Assembly (NCBI RefSeq): GCF_009711415.1
Contig: NZ_SMLZ01000101.1
Span: 55,130-100,507 of the forward strand
Direction: 5' to 3'
Length of the DNA stretch: 45,378 nucleotides
DNA from: Roseibium denhamense
Lineage (GTDB): Bacteria; Pseudomonadota; Alphaproteobacteria; Rhizobiales; Stappiaceae
Part shown: piece after piece, positions 7,898-16,393 of the stretch
How positions within the stretch are numbered: position 1 is the first letter of the stretch
How the letters are laid out: each line of letters opens with the position of its first letter
Translations under genes and position numbers: made by a program
Notes under the pieces: generated by a model
What the model was told of the DNA's origin: nothing
The model's database searches: none
Seen by the model: only the letters and a program-made list of their open reading frames with translations

Positions 7898-8828
7898 CCT
7901 AAAACGCTGCCTGGTTGCGGCCGGCGTCAGTGGTTGCTTTTTCGCCGGGGTTCTTTGGGTCGCCCAGTTCCAAGGTTTCGATTTCTCTCATCTTGACCCG
8001 CTACTGATTACCGCGTTGTTCACCATTTATGTTGTGTTGACAGTTTGCCGTGGCTTATTGCTACGCGCCCTTGCCCCTATCGAAAAGCACTTGAGTGTAG
8101 GTACGTGGTTCAAACTGGCGGCCCGTCATCAAATCCTGTTCACGCTGGTGCCGAGCGGCGCCGGAGATATCGGATTTCCCCATCTTCTCAAAAAAATGGC
8201 TGGACTGCCGATCGCCACGGGCGTGCGGATCATTGCTCAAGTCCGTATGCGTGATGCAGCGGTACTTGGAAGTCTTGGCCTGCTTGGGCTTATTTCCCAA
8301 GGTTTTAACCCCTTTTTGGGCTCTTTAGGTCTTGCCATCACAGCAGTGGCCCTGTGGTTTATTGATGATATTGCCGCCTTTGGACTGAAAACGGCTGCGT
8401 CCCTTTCCCCGAATGGCAAAGTTGCCGCATTTCTTCAAACTGCGCTCTCACAAAAGGCTCCACACCGGGCACATAGACTGCTTTGTACCCTCCTTTCGAT
8501 AGTAATCTGGACAGTGGCCGCATCCGGCGTAGGGCTGGCATTTTACAGTGCCGGGCACCCGCTTTCGGTGAGCGAATGCATGCTTGTATTGGCTCTGTTG
8601 AATGTTATCGGTGCAGTAGCGGTCTCCATAGGCGGTTTGGGCGTGGCAGAGGCAGGCGTCGCCGGGGCTTTGATCGCCATGGGCACACAGCCCCAGGAGG
8701 CCGCTGCCGTGGCGATAGTTGTTCGTCCGCTAATGCTGTTCACTTTGTTGTGCGCCAGCGCAGTGCTTGATTCTGCTGCTGGACTTTTCATCCGGCAGAA
8801 CTTGAAGAGCGATGTTTCCAGGCCGTGA
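7887..8828 (+). CDS. Flippase-like integral membrane protein (LPG synthase TM-domain type)
   Basis: The 313-residue protein is very hydrophobic, with about seven or eight membrane segments. It has the layout of the UPF0104/lysylphosphatidylglycerol-synthase membrane domain: an R-x-L-L-L-R-A-L loop, a central QILFTLVPSGAGDIGFPHLLKK and a GGLGVAEAGVAGAL segment near the end. Stand-alone copies are often found with glycosyltransferases and are suspected to flip or modify lipids. I chose ATG 7887, inside the end of the sulfotransferase gene, over the upstream in-frame start at 7830, since it gives a normal N-terminus. Its 3' end overlaps the converging methyltransferase gene by 41 bases. Confidence 0.75.
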   Translation: MRIDLKRCLVAAGVSGCFFAGVLWVAQFQGFDFSHLDPLLITALFTIYVVLTVCRGLLLRALAPIEKHLSVGTWFKLAARHQILFTLVPSGAGDIGFPHLLKKMAGLPIATGVRIIAQVRMRDAAVLGSLGLLGLISQGFNPFLGSLGLAITAVALWFIDDIAAFGLKTAASLSPNGKVAAFLQTALSQKAPHRAHRLLCTLLSIVIWTVAASGVGLAFYSAGHPLSVSECMLVLALLNVIGAVAVSIGGLGVAEAGVAGALIAMGTQPQEAAAVAIVVRPLMLFTLLCASAVLDSAAGLFIRQNLKSDVSRP

Positions 8829-9456
8829 TTCTAAACAGCGGAACCCCAAGCGGAACCCTGCGTAATTTCGTGCGTTGCAGATGTTTATCGGCTGCTGCTT
8901 CGATCTCGTAAATTGTCGTGACGTGGTAATCACCTTCAAAGCCCGCCAGTTTGCGCCCAAACCGATACAACTCATTTTCAGTTGGCCCGGATAGCACCAG
9001 CACTCCGTTGGGTGCTAGAAGCTTGGATAACGCTTTCAAAAGCTCTTCGAAGTTCGTGTTGTGTTCAAGACTATCAATAGCAAACACAGCATCATACCCG
9101 CCCGGAGCTGCATCTTCTAAAGTCCGGCGGACCGCATCTGGTTTGTTGCGGGTAAGCATCGAAGCTGCCAGTTCGTCCTGCTCGATGAAATCATACTGAA
9201 CATCGGCACCAATAATATGGCTGAGTTCGCCCACAGACGCTCCAAAGTCGACGATACGCTTAAGGTCGGGAACACAAGCGCGCGCGACCTCAACTGCGGT
9301 AAACAATCGGATCCAGCTCACATACGCCGCTGCCAGGTTGTTATGACAATAGGAAGGGACACAGGTTTCTTCCCATTGCTTGAAAGACTTGACGACATCA
9401 ATCTGATCACGAAGAACCTTTCGGCGCGTGCTTATGTGCTTAATTTTTGACAGCAT
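8788..9456 (-). CDS. Class I SAM-dependent methyltransferase (glycan cassette)
   Basis: The 222-residue protein has motif I VDFGASVGE (about 69-77), an acidic residue after strand 2 (IEQDE), and the motif IV/post-motif region AIDSLEHN (127-133), as in Methyltransf_11/23 enzymes. The N-terminal 50 residues are helical and may carry substrate recognition. A perfect GGAGG six bases before the ATG supports the start, and the gene overlaps the upstream GT2 gene by 17 bases. It probably methylates a sugar or lipid product of the neighbouring transferases; ubiquinone-type activity is less likely given context. The last 41 bases overlap the flippase-like gene on the other strand. Confidence 0.75.
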   Translation of the reverse strand: MLSKIKHISTRRKVLRDQIDVVKSFKQWEETCVPSYCHNNLAAAYVSWIRLFTAVEVARACVPDLKRIVDFGASVGELSHIIGADVQYDFIEQDELAASMLTRNKPDAVRRTLEDAAPGGYDAVFAIDSLEHNTNFEELLKALSKLLAPNGVLVLSGPTENELYRFGRKLAGFEGDYHVTTIYEIEAAADKHLQRTKLRRVPLGVPLFRITAWKHRSSSSAG

Positions 9457-10477
9457 TAGTAGCCTCCGCTGGGGTCAAATCCTCGCTCACGAGGACCCGC
9501 CGCCGCATAATTTTCGGGTGAATAGCAATTCTTGGTGTCCTCGCGACATCATGCTGCAAAAACGACAGCAGAAGCTGAATGCCTATGAGAAGCGGCGTAG
9601 CGCTTAACATGACAGTACCCGCCGTAGCCGGAACATCTGTGGCATGACTTTGCATCCATGCCGAAGCGCCGAAGGTTACACCAAAAGCCGCTAGCGCAAG
9701 GCCGATCAGAAGACTGAGAGAGGCAGCGTCAAAGTCCCTGACAAAGTAATTGTAAACCACCCGCTTGAAAAAATTCCTTGCATGCAAGAGCGGGAATGTC
9801 AGGAGAGCATTCGTGACGCTCAGGTGGCTCACCTCATTGCCATAACGCGTTTCCATTGGCTGCTCGACAACAACTGCGCCAAGGCAATTCAACCTAAACA
9901 GCATATCGCTCTCGAAGAAGTATCTCTTATGCAGTTTATTTGCTGGCAGGAGATCTGCGACTTCGGCCGCAATTGCCGTATATCCGTTGGTAGGGTCGGA
10001 AACACCCCAGTATCCGCTTGAAAGCTTGGTTAAAAAGGAAAGCCCAGCGTTTCCAATCAGTCTGATCGCAGGCATTTTCAACACACGGTCAATGTCGAAG
10101 AAGCGGTTTCCTTTCACGTAGTCTGCCTCACCGGAAAGGATTGGCGCCACAAGTGCCGGAATAAAGGCCGGGTTCATTTGACCGTCGCTGTCGATTTTTA
10201 TGATGACCCTGGCGCCCAGTTCAATCGCACTCCGATACCCTGTCACAGTTGCAGCGCCGACGCCCTGATTCCTTTCGTGGGTCAACACCCTAATTCGTGG
10301 ATCGGTCTGTGCCAGCTGATCAAGCACGCGCCCAGTCTCATCATCGCTGGCATCATTCACACAGATGATCGAACCGACACTGGCGGGCACACCTCTTACA
10401 ACGTCTCCGACAAACACGGCACACCGGTAACAGGGTATGACGACAGCCACTTCCGCCAACTGGTCCAGATCCGTCAT
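9440..10477 (-). CDS. Family 2 glycosyltransferase, polyprenyl-phosphate sugar synthase type
   Basis: The 345-residue protein opens with VVIPCY, followed by NDASDDETG (41-49) and the metal-binding KIDSDGQ (Asp96, Asp98), the GT-A pattern of DPM1-like enzymes. An acceptor region DPTNGYTAI and a basic FKRVVYNYFVRDF segment precede two C-terminal membrane helices (about 253-275 and 285-310). Such enzymes load a sugar from a nucleotide donor onto undecaprenyl phosphate. The start codon directly follows the stop of the upstream membrane transferase (TAG-ATG) and its end overlaps the methyltransferase gene. The donor sugar cannot be read from the sequence. Confidence 0.85.
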   Translation of the reverse strand: MTDLDQLAEVAVVIPCYRCAVFVGDVVRGVPASVGSIICVNDASDDETGRVLDQLAQTDPRIRVLTHERNQGVGAATVTGYRSAIELGARVIIKIDSDGQMNPAFIPALVAPILSGEADYVKGNRFFDIDRVLKMPAIRLIGNAGLSFLTKLSSGYWGVSDPTNGYTAIAAEVADLLPANKLHKRYFFESDMLFRLNCLGAVVVEQPMETRYGNEVSHLSVTNALLTFPLLHARNFFKRVVYNYFVRDFDAASLSLLIGLALAAFGVTFGASAWMQSHATDVPATAGTVMLSATPLLIGIQLLLSFLQHDVARTPRIAIHPKIMRRRVLVSEDLTPAEATNAVKN

Positions 10478-12022
10478 CTAACCGTCCTTAATCCTGTACG
10501 CCCGGAAACCGGAGGGAGCTCCGCCGATTTCCTCATAATTCGACCAAAGCTGCCGGAACCCTGCGTCCCGAGTATAAAAATCAAGGAAATCGAATGTTAT
10601 GTCGTTGATGGCATGCCGATGTGGGCGAACATCAACTAGAATGATGTCTGGTTTCCGAGCAAGATCTCGCTTTGCTGCGGTAAGAGCCTTCTCTTGTGCA
10701 TGTGCAAGCGAAGCCTCATGTTGACTTTCAGGCGCAAGCATCAAACGAACCACTGACGGCAAAAATACAGCGCTGTTGCTTGCCGAGACCCAAGTCCTGT
10801 GCGCGTATAGCGCGCTTGGAAATCCTGGAAAAGGATGGGTGGAAAGGGCAAAGAAACCGCCATCTTCCGGAACATTGGTTTCTATGAACTCTGACATCTG
10901 CCGAATGTGTTTGCCGACCGGGCCTGCATCCGTTCGCTTATAAATTCCAACAAGCGACACCCCGATGAGGGTGGCAAGAACACAGGTGCGCAACAGCTCC
11001 GCAATACGGTTTGTCGCGGGATCGCTCGTAACTGCTATCACTATTGAGAGGGTTCCAAGAGCTAAGGCGGGGTAACCATGATAGGAATACCCCTTGGCTT
11101 GCCAGATCGCACTCACCAGAAAACCTGCTGCGGCAAGCAGGTAGATTGCCGTTTCATTCGGCCTATCCGGCCGGAGTGAAAGACCAGCGGCCACTAAAAT
11201 GAGAATCATAATCGGAAAGTACTCGATCAGAACATCAAGCATATCATTACTGAAACCCCAATAAGTTTTGGCGATTTCCGGCAGGACGACCGTCAGCCAT
11301 GGAGAGGCAAAGATATAGAGTGACACTCCACACAGACTGACAGCTAAAATGGCTCCGATTGCTTCGGGTCGGACGATCATCGCAAAGGCTCGACGTTTCC
11401 AGAGCAAATAGAGTTCGACTGGAATTACGGCCATGAGAAAATAAGGTTTAAAAACCACCCCAAATCCGGCAAAGGCTCCGATTAAAAAACCAATTATCCA
11501 TGGGAGATCCTTCTTTCTGGAACGAACCCCTATGGCAGTAAGGTAAGGGAGCAGAAGAATAACGGTGAGCTGTTCCCGTTGTCCAAAGTCGCGCCCAGCT
11601 CCTATCGTTAAAACGAATGCGGCTACGGCCAGCAGCCAGGCTCTGGTATTAGCAGGCTCCCCGGCAGCCCGAAGCAAGATGTTCACGGATATCAAGCTGC
11701 ACAGAATCATGAAGCCGATAACAAGCCTCAAACTGGTTTGCGGGCTGATCCCGATCCATTGAGACAGTGCCATAGGCCCTGCAGAAAACCACCAGATGAA
11801 AGGCGGGTTTGCGGCTACAATATCGGTACCAAACTGCTTCCCGGAAAGAAGCCAACCGGAAGACACAAGCACCCAGGCAACATCATGGTTTAGATAGGTG
11901 AGTGCTTGGAGGAACAGACCTGCACCACCGATCGCCAATGGCAGGGCCGCTTGGCGCGCCGACAGACTGTCAGGGTCCCCGCCTAGGTGCGAATGTGTGG
12001 CTATGCTCATCGGTTTGTGCAT
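10478..12022 (-). CDS. GT39/ArnT-like membrane glycosyltransferase
   Basis: The protein has about 514 residues from the ATG at 12022, with roughly ten or more membrane helices and a soluble C-terminal part. The first loop after helix 1 contains NHDVAWVLVSSGWLLSGKQFGTD, an acidic first periplasmic loop as in PMT/ArnT-type (GT39/GT83) transferases that use polyprenyl-phosphate sugars. The region NPPFIWWFSAGP fits the same family. It probably takes the sugar loaded by the GT2 enzyme and transfers it on the periplasmic side. Alternatives are ATG 12010 or a TTG at 12055; none has a clear ribosome site. Third positions are richer in A/T than neighbouring core genes. Confidence 0.65.
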   Translation of the reverse strand: MHKPMSIATHSHLGGDPDSLSARQAALPLAIGGAGLFLQALTYLNHDVAWVLVSSGWLLSGKQFGTDIVAANPPFIWWFSAGPMALSQWIGISPQTSLRLVIGFMILCSLISVNILLRAAGEPANTRAWLLAVAAFVLTIGAGRDFGQREQLTVILLLPYLTAIGVRSRKKDLPWIIGFLIGAFAGFGVVFKPYFLMAVIPVELYLLWKRRAFAMIVRPEAIGAILAVSLCGVSLYIFASPWLTVVLPEIAKTYWGFSNDMLDVLIEYFPIMILILVAAGLSLRPDRPNETAIYLLAAAGFLVSAIWQAKGYSYHGYPALALGTLSIVIAVTSDPATNRIAELLRTCVLATLIGVSLVGIYKRTDAGPVGKHIRQMSEFIETNVPEDGGFFALSTHPFPGFPSALYAHRTWVSASNSAVFLPSVVRLMLAPESQHEASLAHAQEKALTAAKRDLARKPDIILVDVRPHRHAINDITFDFLDFYTRDAGFRQLWSNYEEIGGAPSGFRAYRIKDG

Positions 12023-12198
12023 AAAACGCGTGTATTGATCTGGAGCCTTAGGCAAGCCGGTTGGAAGAGCGTTTCTTCACCCGATAAGAATCAGGTTTGT
12101 GGTTGACCGTGACATGCTTGACCAATTTGCTTAGGGAACAGTTAGCAAAAACTACAGGGAGCTTGCCGACTGATCAGTACGGACCGCATGGTCCTTAT

Positions 12199-12558
12199 TT
12201 AGCGTAATACATCCAGCGATAGCCAACCGATGACCAGGAAGGCCTCGGCGGCCAGAACTCCGACAATGACCCGCTGGCGGGACACTTGAAAGGCGAGAAA
12301 TCCAAAGGCAGCGGCTGCGAGGCGCAGGGCGAGCGGTGTGTCTGCCAGAACACCTTGCGGGAACAAAATCAGTTTCGAGATCACGCCTGCGACCAAGGCC
12401 GTGGCAACACACCGGACCCAGATCAGCAGCTCACCGTCTTCCCGCAAATGGCCGCCTGCGAAGACGCCCAGCCAGCGCCAGACATCGGTTGCCAACCAGC
12501 CCGCCACCAAGATGACGACGAAAGGCCCCCACCACGTTTCCATCAGGGCTTCGGTCAT
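12199..12558 (-). CDS. azlD: AzlD family branched-chain amino acid exporter, small subunit
   Basis: The 119-residue protein has three or four membrane helices and the AzlD pattern, starting with WWGPFVVILVAGWLATDVWRWLGV and continuing with WVRCVATALVAGVISKLILFP. AzlC and AzlD form a two-component exporter of branched-chain amino acids (BrnFE in Corynebacterium). The ATG at 12558 overlaps the end of azlC in an ATGA arrangement, which fixes the start; the longer reading from 12624 is not needed. A short hairpin GGACC-GCAT-GGTCC lies just past the stop (12181-12194). Confidence 0.85.
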   Translation of the reverse strand: MTEALMETWWGPFVVILVAGWLATDVWRWLGVFAGGHLREDGELLIWVRCVATALVAGVISKLILFPQGVLADTPLALRLAAAAFGFLAFQVSRQRVIVGVLAAEAFLVIGWLSLDVLR

Positions 12559-13316
12559 GAGAGCCCCCGCCGCCAATATCGCGTGATGCCATAGGCAAGC
12601 GTACCGCCCAGAAGCCCTGTCCACAGCAGATCAAGACCCGGCAGAAAAAGGAAAAACACAGGTCCAAGCGCGAGACCGGCGACCATTGCCGCCTTGTCCG
12701 CCAAGAGGCGCGCCGCCCCCCAGAGCGAACACAGGAAATAGACCGGTGTCAGCAAAACCAAGGCACCGGCGACCATATCCGGCAGCCGCTCAACCAGGAG
12801 ATAGGCAAGTCCAGTCATGCAGAACACGAAACCCGTCACCGCGGATCCGAACCCAATGAAGAAGGGCAACCGCCCTTCACGCGGCAGGTCGGGCAGGTTC
12901 TTCATGGCGTAGACCCACGCCGTGACCGCCACAAAGTGTGATGCGATCAACAACTGCCAAGTCTTTGTTTTGCCAGGCACCTTCACAAGGGGCATCAAGG
13001 CCATCGTCATCGGCATGAGGCGGACGGAAGCCAGTGCGACCGCAACCGCGGCCGGTATCAGCCCCATTCCCGAGGAAAATGCCCCGGTCAAAACCACAAT
13101 GGATGGCAGGGCCCAGATGAAACCGGTCATCGCAAGCGTTTCTGCAAGCGTCAGGCCGGTCTCACGGGCAAGGCCCGCATAGCCAACGAAAGCAGCGGTC
13201 AGGATAAGGGCTGGAATGGAAATGGCGGCACGTGCACCGCGCGCCATCCAGCGCCGGGTGGAGACAACAGCATCGCCCGGCACCATTTCGGAGGAAGGTC
13301 CATCAGGGGCAGACAT
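12555..13316 (-). CDS. azlC: AzlC family branched-chain amino acid exporter, large subunit
   Basis: The 253-residue protein has seven or so membrane helices. The family pattern is seen in AAFVGYAGLARETGLTLAETLAMTGFIWALPSIVVLTGAF, with the small-residue helix near the start, and in the LASVRLMPMTMALMP segment (R-x-x-x-M) in the middle. With AzlD it should export branched-chain or similar hydrophobic amino acids across the inner membrane. The first 30 residues are soluble and variable, so the start is less certain; no clear ribosome site precedes 13316. It shares four bases with azlD. Confidence 0.85.
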   Translation of the reverse strand: MSAPDGPSSEMVPGDAVVSTRRWMARGARAAISIPALILTAAFVGYAGLARETGLTLAETLAMTGFIWALPSIVVLTGAFSSGMGLIPAAVAVALASVRLMPMTMALMPLVKVPGKTKTWQLLIASHFVAVTAWVYAMKNLPDLPREGRLPFFIGFGSAVTGFVFCMTGLAYLLVERLPDMVAGALVLLTPVYFLCSLWGAARLLADKAAMVAGLALGPVFFLFLPGLDLLWTGLLGGTLAYGITRYWRRGLS

Positions 13317-13386
13317 TTGAAAAGACTCAGATTGGAATTAGTAAGGGAGCCTTACATTTTTCCATCAATACGTCCAGAACCCGACC

Positions 13387-14091
13387 TTAAACGGAGCGCG
13401 TCAGGCCACCATCAATCCGGATGTTCTGGCCGGTGATATAGGCTGCCTCATCGCTTGCCAGATAGGAAACCAGACCGGCGACTTCATCCGAGCGCCCATA
13501 CCGGCCCATGGGAATCCGGCCGCGCCGGTCGTCCTTTTCCGGCAGGCTGTCAATGAAACCGGGAAGGATGTTGTTCATCCTCACATTCCGGTCCGCGAAT
13601 TTGTCGGAAAACAGCTTTGTGAAACTGGCAAGACCCGCCCTGAAGACACCGGATGTCGGGAACATCGGATCGGGTTCGAAGGTGGCAAACGTGGAAATGT
13701 TGAGGATCGTACCCCCGCCTTGGTCCGCCATGACCGGGGCTACAAGACGGCTCGGGCGGATGACATTCATCAAGTAGTAGTCCAGTCCCCTGTGCCAATC
13801 CTCATCACTGATCTGGAGGATATCGCCCTTCGGTCCGTGACCGGCGGAATTCACCAGAACATCGATGCGTCCATAGGCTTTGATGGCCGCATCAACGAAC
13901 GCCTGCACGTCAGCAGTTTCCAGATTGGAACCGGTAAAGCCAAATCCATCCAGTTCTTTTGCCAGTGCCTCGCCCTTGCCGGACGAGGACAAAATCCCGA
14001 CCGTGAAGCCGTCAGCTGCGAGACGCCGCGCGGCTTCCGCGCCCATCCCGGACCCGCCGGCGGTAATCAATGCGATTTTGGATGTAGGCAT
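13387..14091 (-). CDS. Atypical short-chain dehydrogenase/reductase family protein
   Basis: The 234-residue Rossmann protein has ITAGGSGMG at 9-17 for nucleotide binding, NSAG at 81-84 and Ser133 in NISTFATF. The usual YxxxK is replaced: aligned on the following A-G-L, the Tyr position is Ser147 and the Lys position is Arg151 (SGVFRAGL). The C-terminal YITGQNIRIDGGLTRSV is typical. So the fold and cofactor site look intact but the classical catalytic tetrad is not. I recall this substitution in an SDR subgroup, but its reaction is unknown to me. A perfect 8-bp palindrome lies about 60 bases before the start. Confidence 0.85.
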   Translation of the reverse strand: MPTSKIALITAGGSGMGAEAARRLAADGFTVGILSSSGKGEALAKELDGFGFTGSNLETADVQAFVDAAIKAYGRIDVLVNSAGHGPKGDILQISDEDWHRGLDYYLMNVIRPSRLVAPVMADQGGGTILNISTFATFEPDPMFPTSGVFRAGLASFTKLFSDKFADRNVRMNNILPGFIDSLPEKDDRRGRIPMGRYGRSDEVAGLVSYLASDEAAYITGQNIRIDGGLTRSV

Positions 14092-14142
14092 AGCTTTCTC
14101 TCCAGTTTCTGTCTGGTGGAAAGCTAGGCAGCCGGAGAGATC

Positions 14143-14162
14143 CTCACAAACGAATTTGTGAG
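14143..14162. promoter_or_regulatory. Perfect inverted repeat upstream of the SDR gene (candidate operator)
   Basis: CTCACAAA and TTTGTGAG flank a CGAA centre, with the flanking GATC/GATC extending the symmetry after a mismatch. It sits 52-71 bases upstream of the SDR start and 39 bases past the stop of the molybdopterin oxidoreductase gene. Neither strand has a following T-run, so an operator for a dimeric repressor is more likely than a terminator. Confidence 0.4.
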
Positions 14163-14200
14163 ATCTGTTCCATTCGATTTATCGATGGATCGCCTCCGGC

Positions 14201-16300
14201 CTAACTTGCCGTGCGTATCCAGACTGCGGTGTCGTGAAAGGCAGCGCCCCCATAAGGGGCGACAGGTTCAGCGCCGGTCAGGGTATTGATGCCCTTCCCG
14301 TCCCTGAACGCCTCGTTCGGCCAGAGCCCTTCGGAGATGACCGTCCCCGGCGCAACCGTATCCACCAGCCTTGCATGCAGGGTCACAACACCCCGGCGAT
14401 TGCCCATCTTGACCAGCGCGCCGTCTGCAATCCCGGCCTTTTCTGCCTCGTCCGGCCGTATCCACACTTCCGGGCGCCCCTCCTTTTTGCGTGAGGCTTC
14501 AGTCTCATTGAAACTGGAGTTGAGGAAAGACCGGGCGGGTGCGGTCACGAGACGGAACGGATGCTCCACATCGGCGGCTTCAACCACATCCCACTGATCT
14601 GGCAGGTCGGGCATCGCCTGCCATGGGCCCATCGGGTCCCCTTCCGGTTTGTTCGGGGCACTTGAGCGGCCCCAGTCCGGGCGGAAGTGGAACTTCCCGT
14701 CCGCATGACCAAAACCGTTCACATAGTGGGCCGTCTGAAAGTCCGGCTGAAGATCAATCCACTTTTGGGCTTCAAGGTCCTCAAGCGTCCCGTAGCCGGA
14801 ATGGCGCAGCATCCAGTCGATATGGTCGCGCGCGCTCATGTCGGAGCCGGGGTGAGGTTTTGAATCAAGGCGCTTCGCCAGCTCATTGATTACAAATATG
14901 TTTTCCTTCGGCCCATCCGGCGCCTCGACCACCTTCGGACCGAGCATAAGATATTGGTGGCCGCCGCCCTTATAAATATCGTCATGCTCCAGAAACTGGG
15001 TTGCAGGCAGGACGATATCGGCCATCTGCGCCGTCTCGGTCATGAACTGCTCATGGACCACCGTGAAGAGGTCTTCGCGCGCAAACCCTGCCCGCACAAG
15101 CTCTTGTTCAGGTGCCACCGACATCGGGTTGGTGTTCTGGATGAGCATTGCCTTGACGGGCGGACCGTCCAGCAGAGCCGCCTCATCGCCGGTCAGGATG
15201 CGGCCGATGAGGCTCTGGTCCAGCGCCCGGGTTTGCGGGTCCTTGAGGTCCGGCGCCTCGATCATCGATTTGTTGAGCTCGTAGATCGCGCCGTTGTTGT
15301 GAAAGGCACCGCCGCCCTCGTATTGCCAGCTTCCGGTCACCGCGGCAATCGAGCAGGCTGCATGCATGCCAACCGCACCATTGCGCGAACGGGTAAAGCC
15401 GTACCCCAGGCGGAAATAGGTCTTTTTCTCGGATCCGATCAGGCGGGCCACCTCCTCAATCTCCGCCGCCGGCAAGCCTGTGATCGCCGCGGCCCAGTCT
15501 GGTGTTCTCTGCTGAAGATGGGATTCAAGCTCGTTCGGGAAGTCCGTGTATTTGTTGAGATAGTCCCAATCGGCAAATCCATCGCGGAACAGGACATGCA
15601 TGATGGCGCAGGCAAGAGCCGCATCCGTTCCGGGCTTGAGGACCAGCCCGATATCCGCCTGCTTCATGGTCTCGGTGCGGTAGACGTCGACCACAATAAT
15701 CCTGGCCCCGCGCTTCTTTCGCGCGGCAATCGCATGGGTCATGACATTGACCTGCGTCGCAACAGGATTGGTGCCCCAGATCACGATCTGATCTGACACC
15801 GCCATTTCGCGTGGATCGGGACCTGCAAGCTTGCCCGTTCCGGCCACATAACCGGTCCAGGCCATATTGGTGCAAAAGCTGTCGAATTGCCTTGAGTAGC
15901 CCTTGGCGTGGCGGAACCGGTGGATGCTGTCGCGCTGGACCAGGCCCATGGTTCCGGCATAGTGATACGGCCAGACACTCTGCGCGCCAAACGTCCGTTC
16001 CGCTTCCAGGAACTTGTCGGCGATCAGGTCGAGCGCGGCGTCCCAGGAGAGTTCCTCGAACCGCCCGTCTCCCTTCTTGCCAACGCGGCGCAACGGTTTC
16101 ATGAGCCGGTCGGGGTGATACAAGCGCTCCGCGTACCGGGCGACCTTGGCGCAGACGACACCGGCCGTGTAGGCGTTATCCTTTGCGCCGTTCACGCGCT
16201 TCACGCGGCCCGCATCGTCGAAATTGATGTCGAGCGCGCAGGTCGAAGGGCAGTCGTGCGGACAGGCTGAAAATGCGGACTTGGGCGGCTGCTGGGTCAT
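14201..16300 (-). CDS. Molybdopterin-dependent oxidoreductase, orphan catalytic subunit
   Basis: The 699-residue protein belongs to the DMSO reductase/formate dehydrogenase superfamily. Cys13, Cys17, Cys21 and Cys50 form the N-terminal [4Fe-4S] site. Further landmarks are VIWGTNPVATQ for MGD binding, LGYGFTRSRNG, and MLIQNTNPMSVAPEQ. The C-terminal MopB-CT domain includes VTAPARSFLNSSFNE and a GVVTLHARLVD barrel. No twin-arginine signal is present, so it should act in the cytoplasm. No iron-sulfur beta or membrane gamma subunit gene is adjacent, so the electron partner and substrate are unknown. Length suits the single-subunit group. It is followed by the SDR gene. Confidence 0.9.
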   Translation of the reverse strand: MTQQPPKSAFSACPHDCPSTCALDINFDDAGRVKRVNGAKDNAYTAGVVCAKVARYAERLYHPDRLMKPLRRVGKKGDGRFEELSWDAALDLIADKFLEAERTFGAQSVWPYHYAGTMGLVQRDSIHRFRHAKGYSRQFDSFCTNMAWTGYVAGTGKLAGPDPREMAVSDQIVIWGTNPVATQVNVMTHAIAARKKRGARIIVVDVYRTETMKQADIGLVLKPGTDAALACAIMHVLFRDGFADWDYLNKYTDFPNELESHLQQRTPDWAAAITGLPAAEIEEVARLIGSEKKTYFRLGYGFTRSRNGAVGMHAACSIAAVTGSWQYEGGGAFHNNGAIYELNKSMIEAPDLKDPQTRALDQSLIGRILTGDEAALLDGPPVKAMLIQNTNPMSVAPEQELVRAGFAREDLFTVVHEQFMTETAQMADIVLPATQFLEHDDIYKGGGHQYLMLGPKVVEAPDGPKENIFVINELAKRLDSKPHPGSDMSARDHIDWMLRHSGYGTLEDLEAQKWIDLQPDFQTAHYVNGFGHADGKFHFRPDWGRSSAPNKPEGDPMGPWQAMPDLPDQWDVVEAADVEHPFRLVTAPARSFLNSSFNETEASRKKEGRPEVWIRPDEAEKAGIADGALVKMGNRRGVVTLHARLVDTVAPGTVISEGLWPNEAFRDGKGINTLTGAEPVAPYGGAAFHDTAVWIRTAS

Positions 16301-16341
16301 CTTCGTCCAGATGGCTGTGAAAGGTCAGACGACTTATCCGC

Positions 16342-16375
16342 AACAACCGGCGGCGCCGTCAAGCGCCGCATTGTT
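16342..16375 (-). terminator. Hairpin after the YHYH gene
   Basis: CGGCGC at 16351-16356 pairs with GCGCCG at 16363-16368, with an outer AACAA/TTGTT pairing. On the minus strand it ends in TTGTTG. It lies within the 93 bases between the YHYH stop and the oxidoreductase start and may end or attenuate the transcript. Confidence 0.35.
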
Positions 16376-16393
16376 ATCCAGAACAATTGCGGG

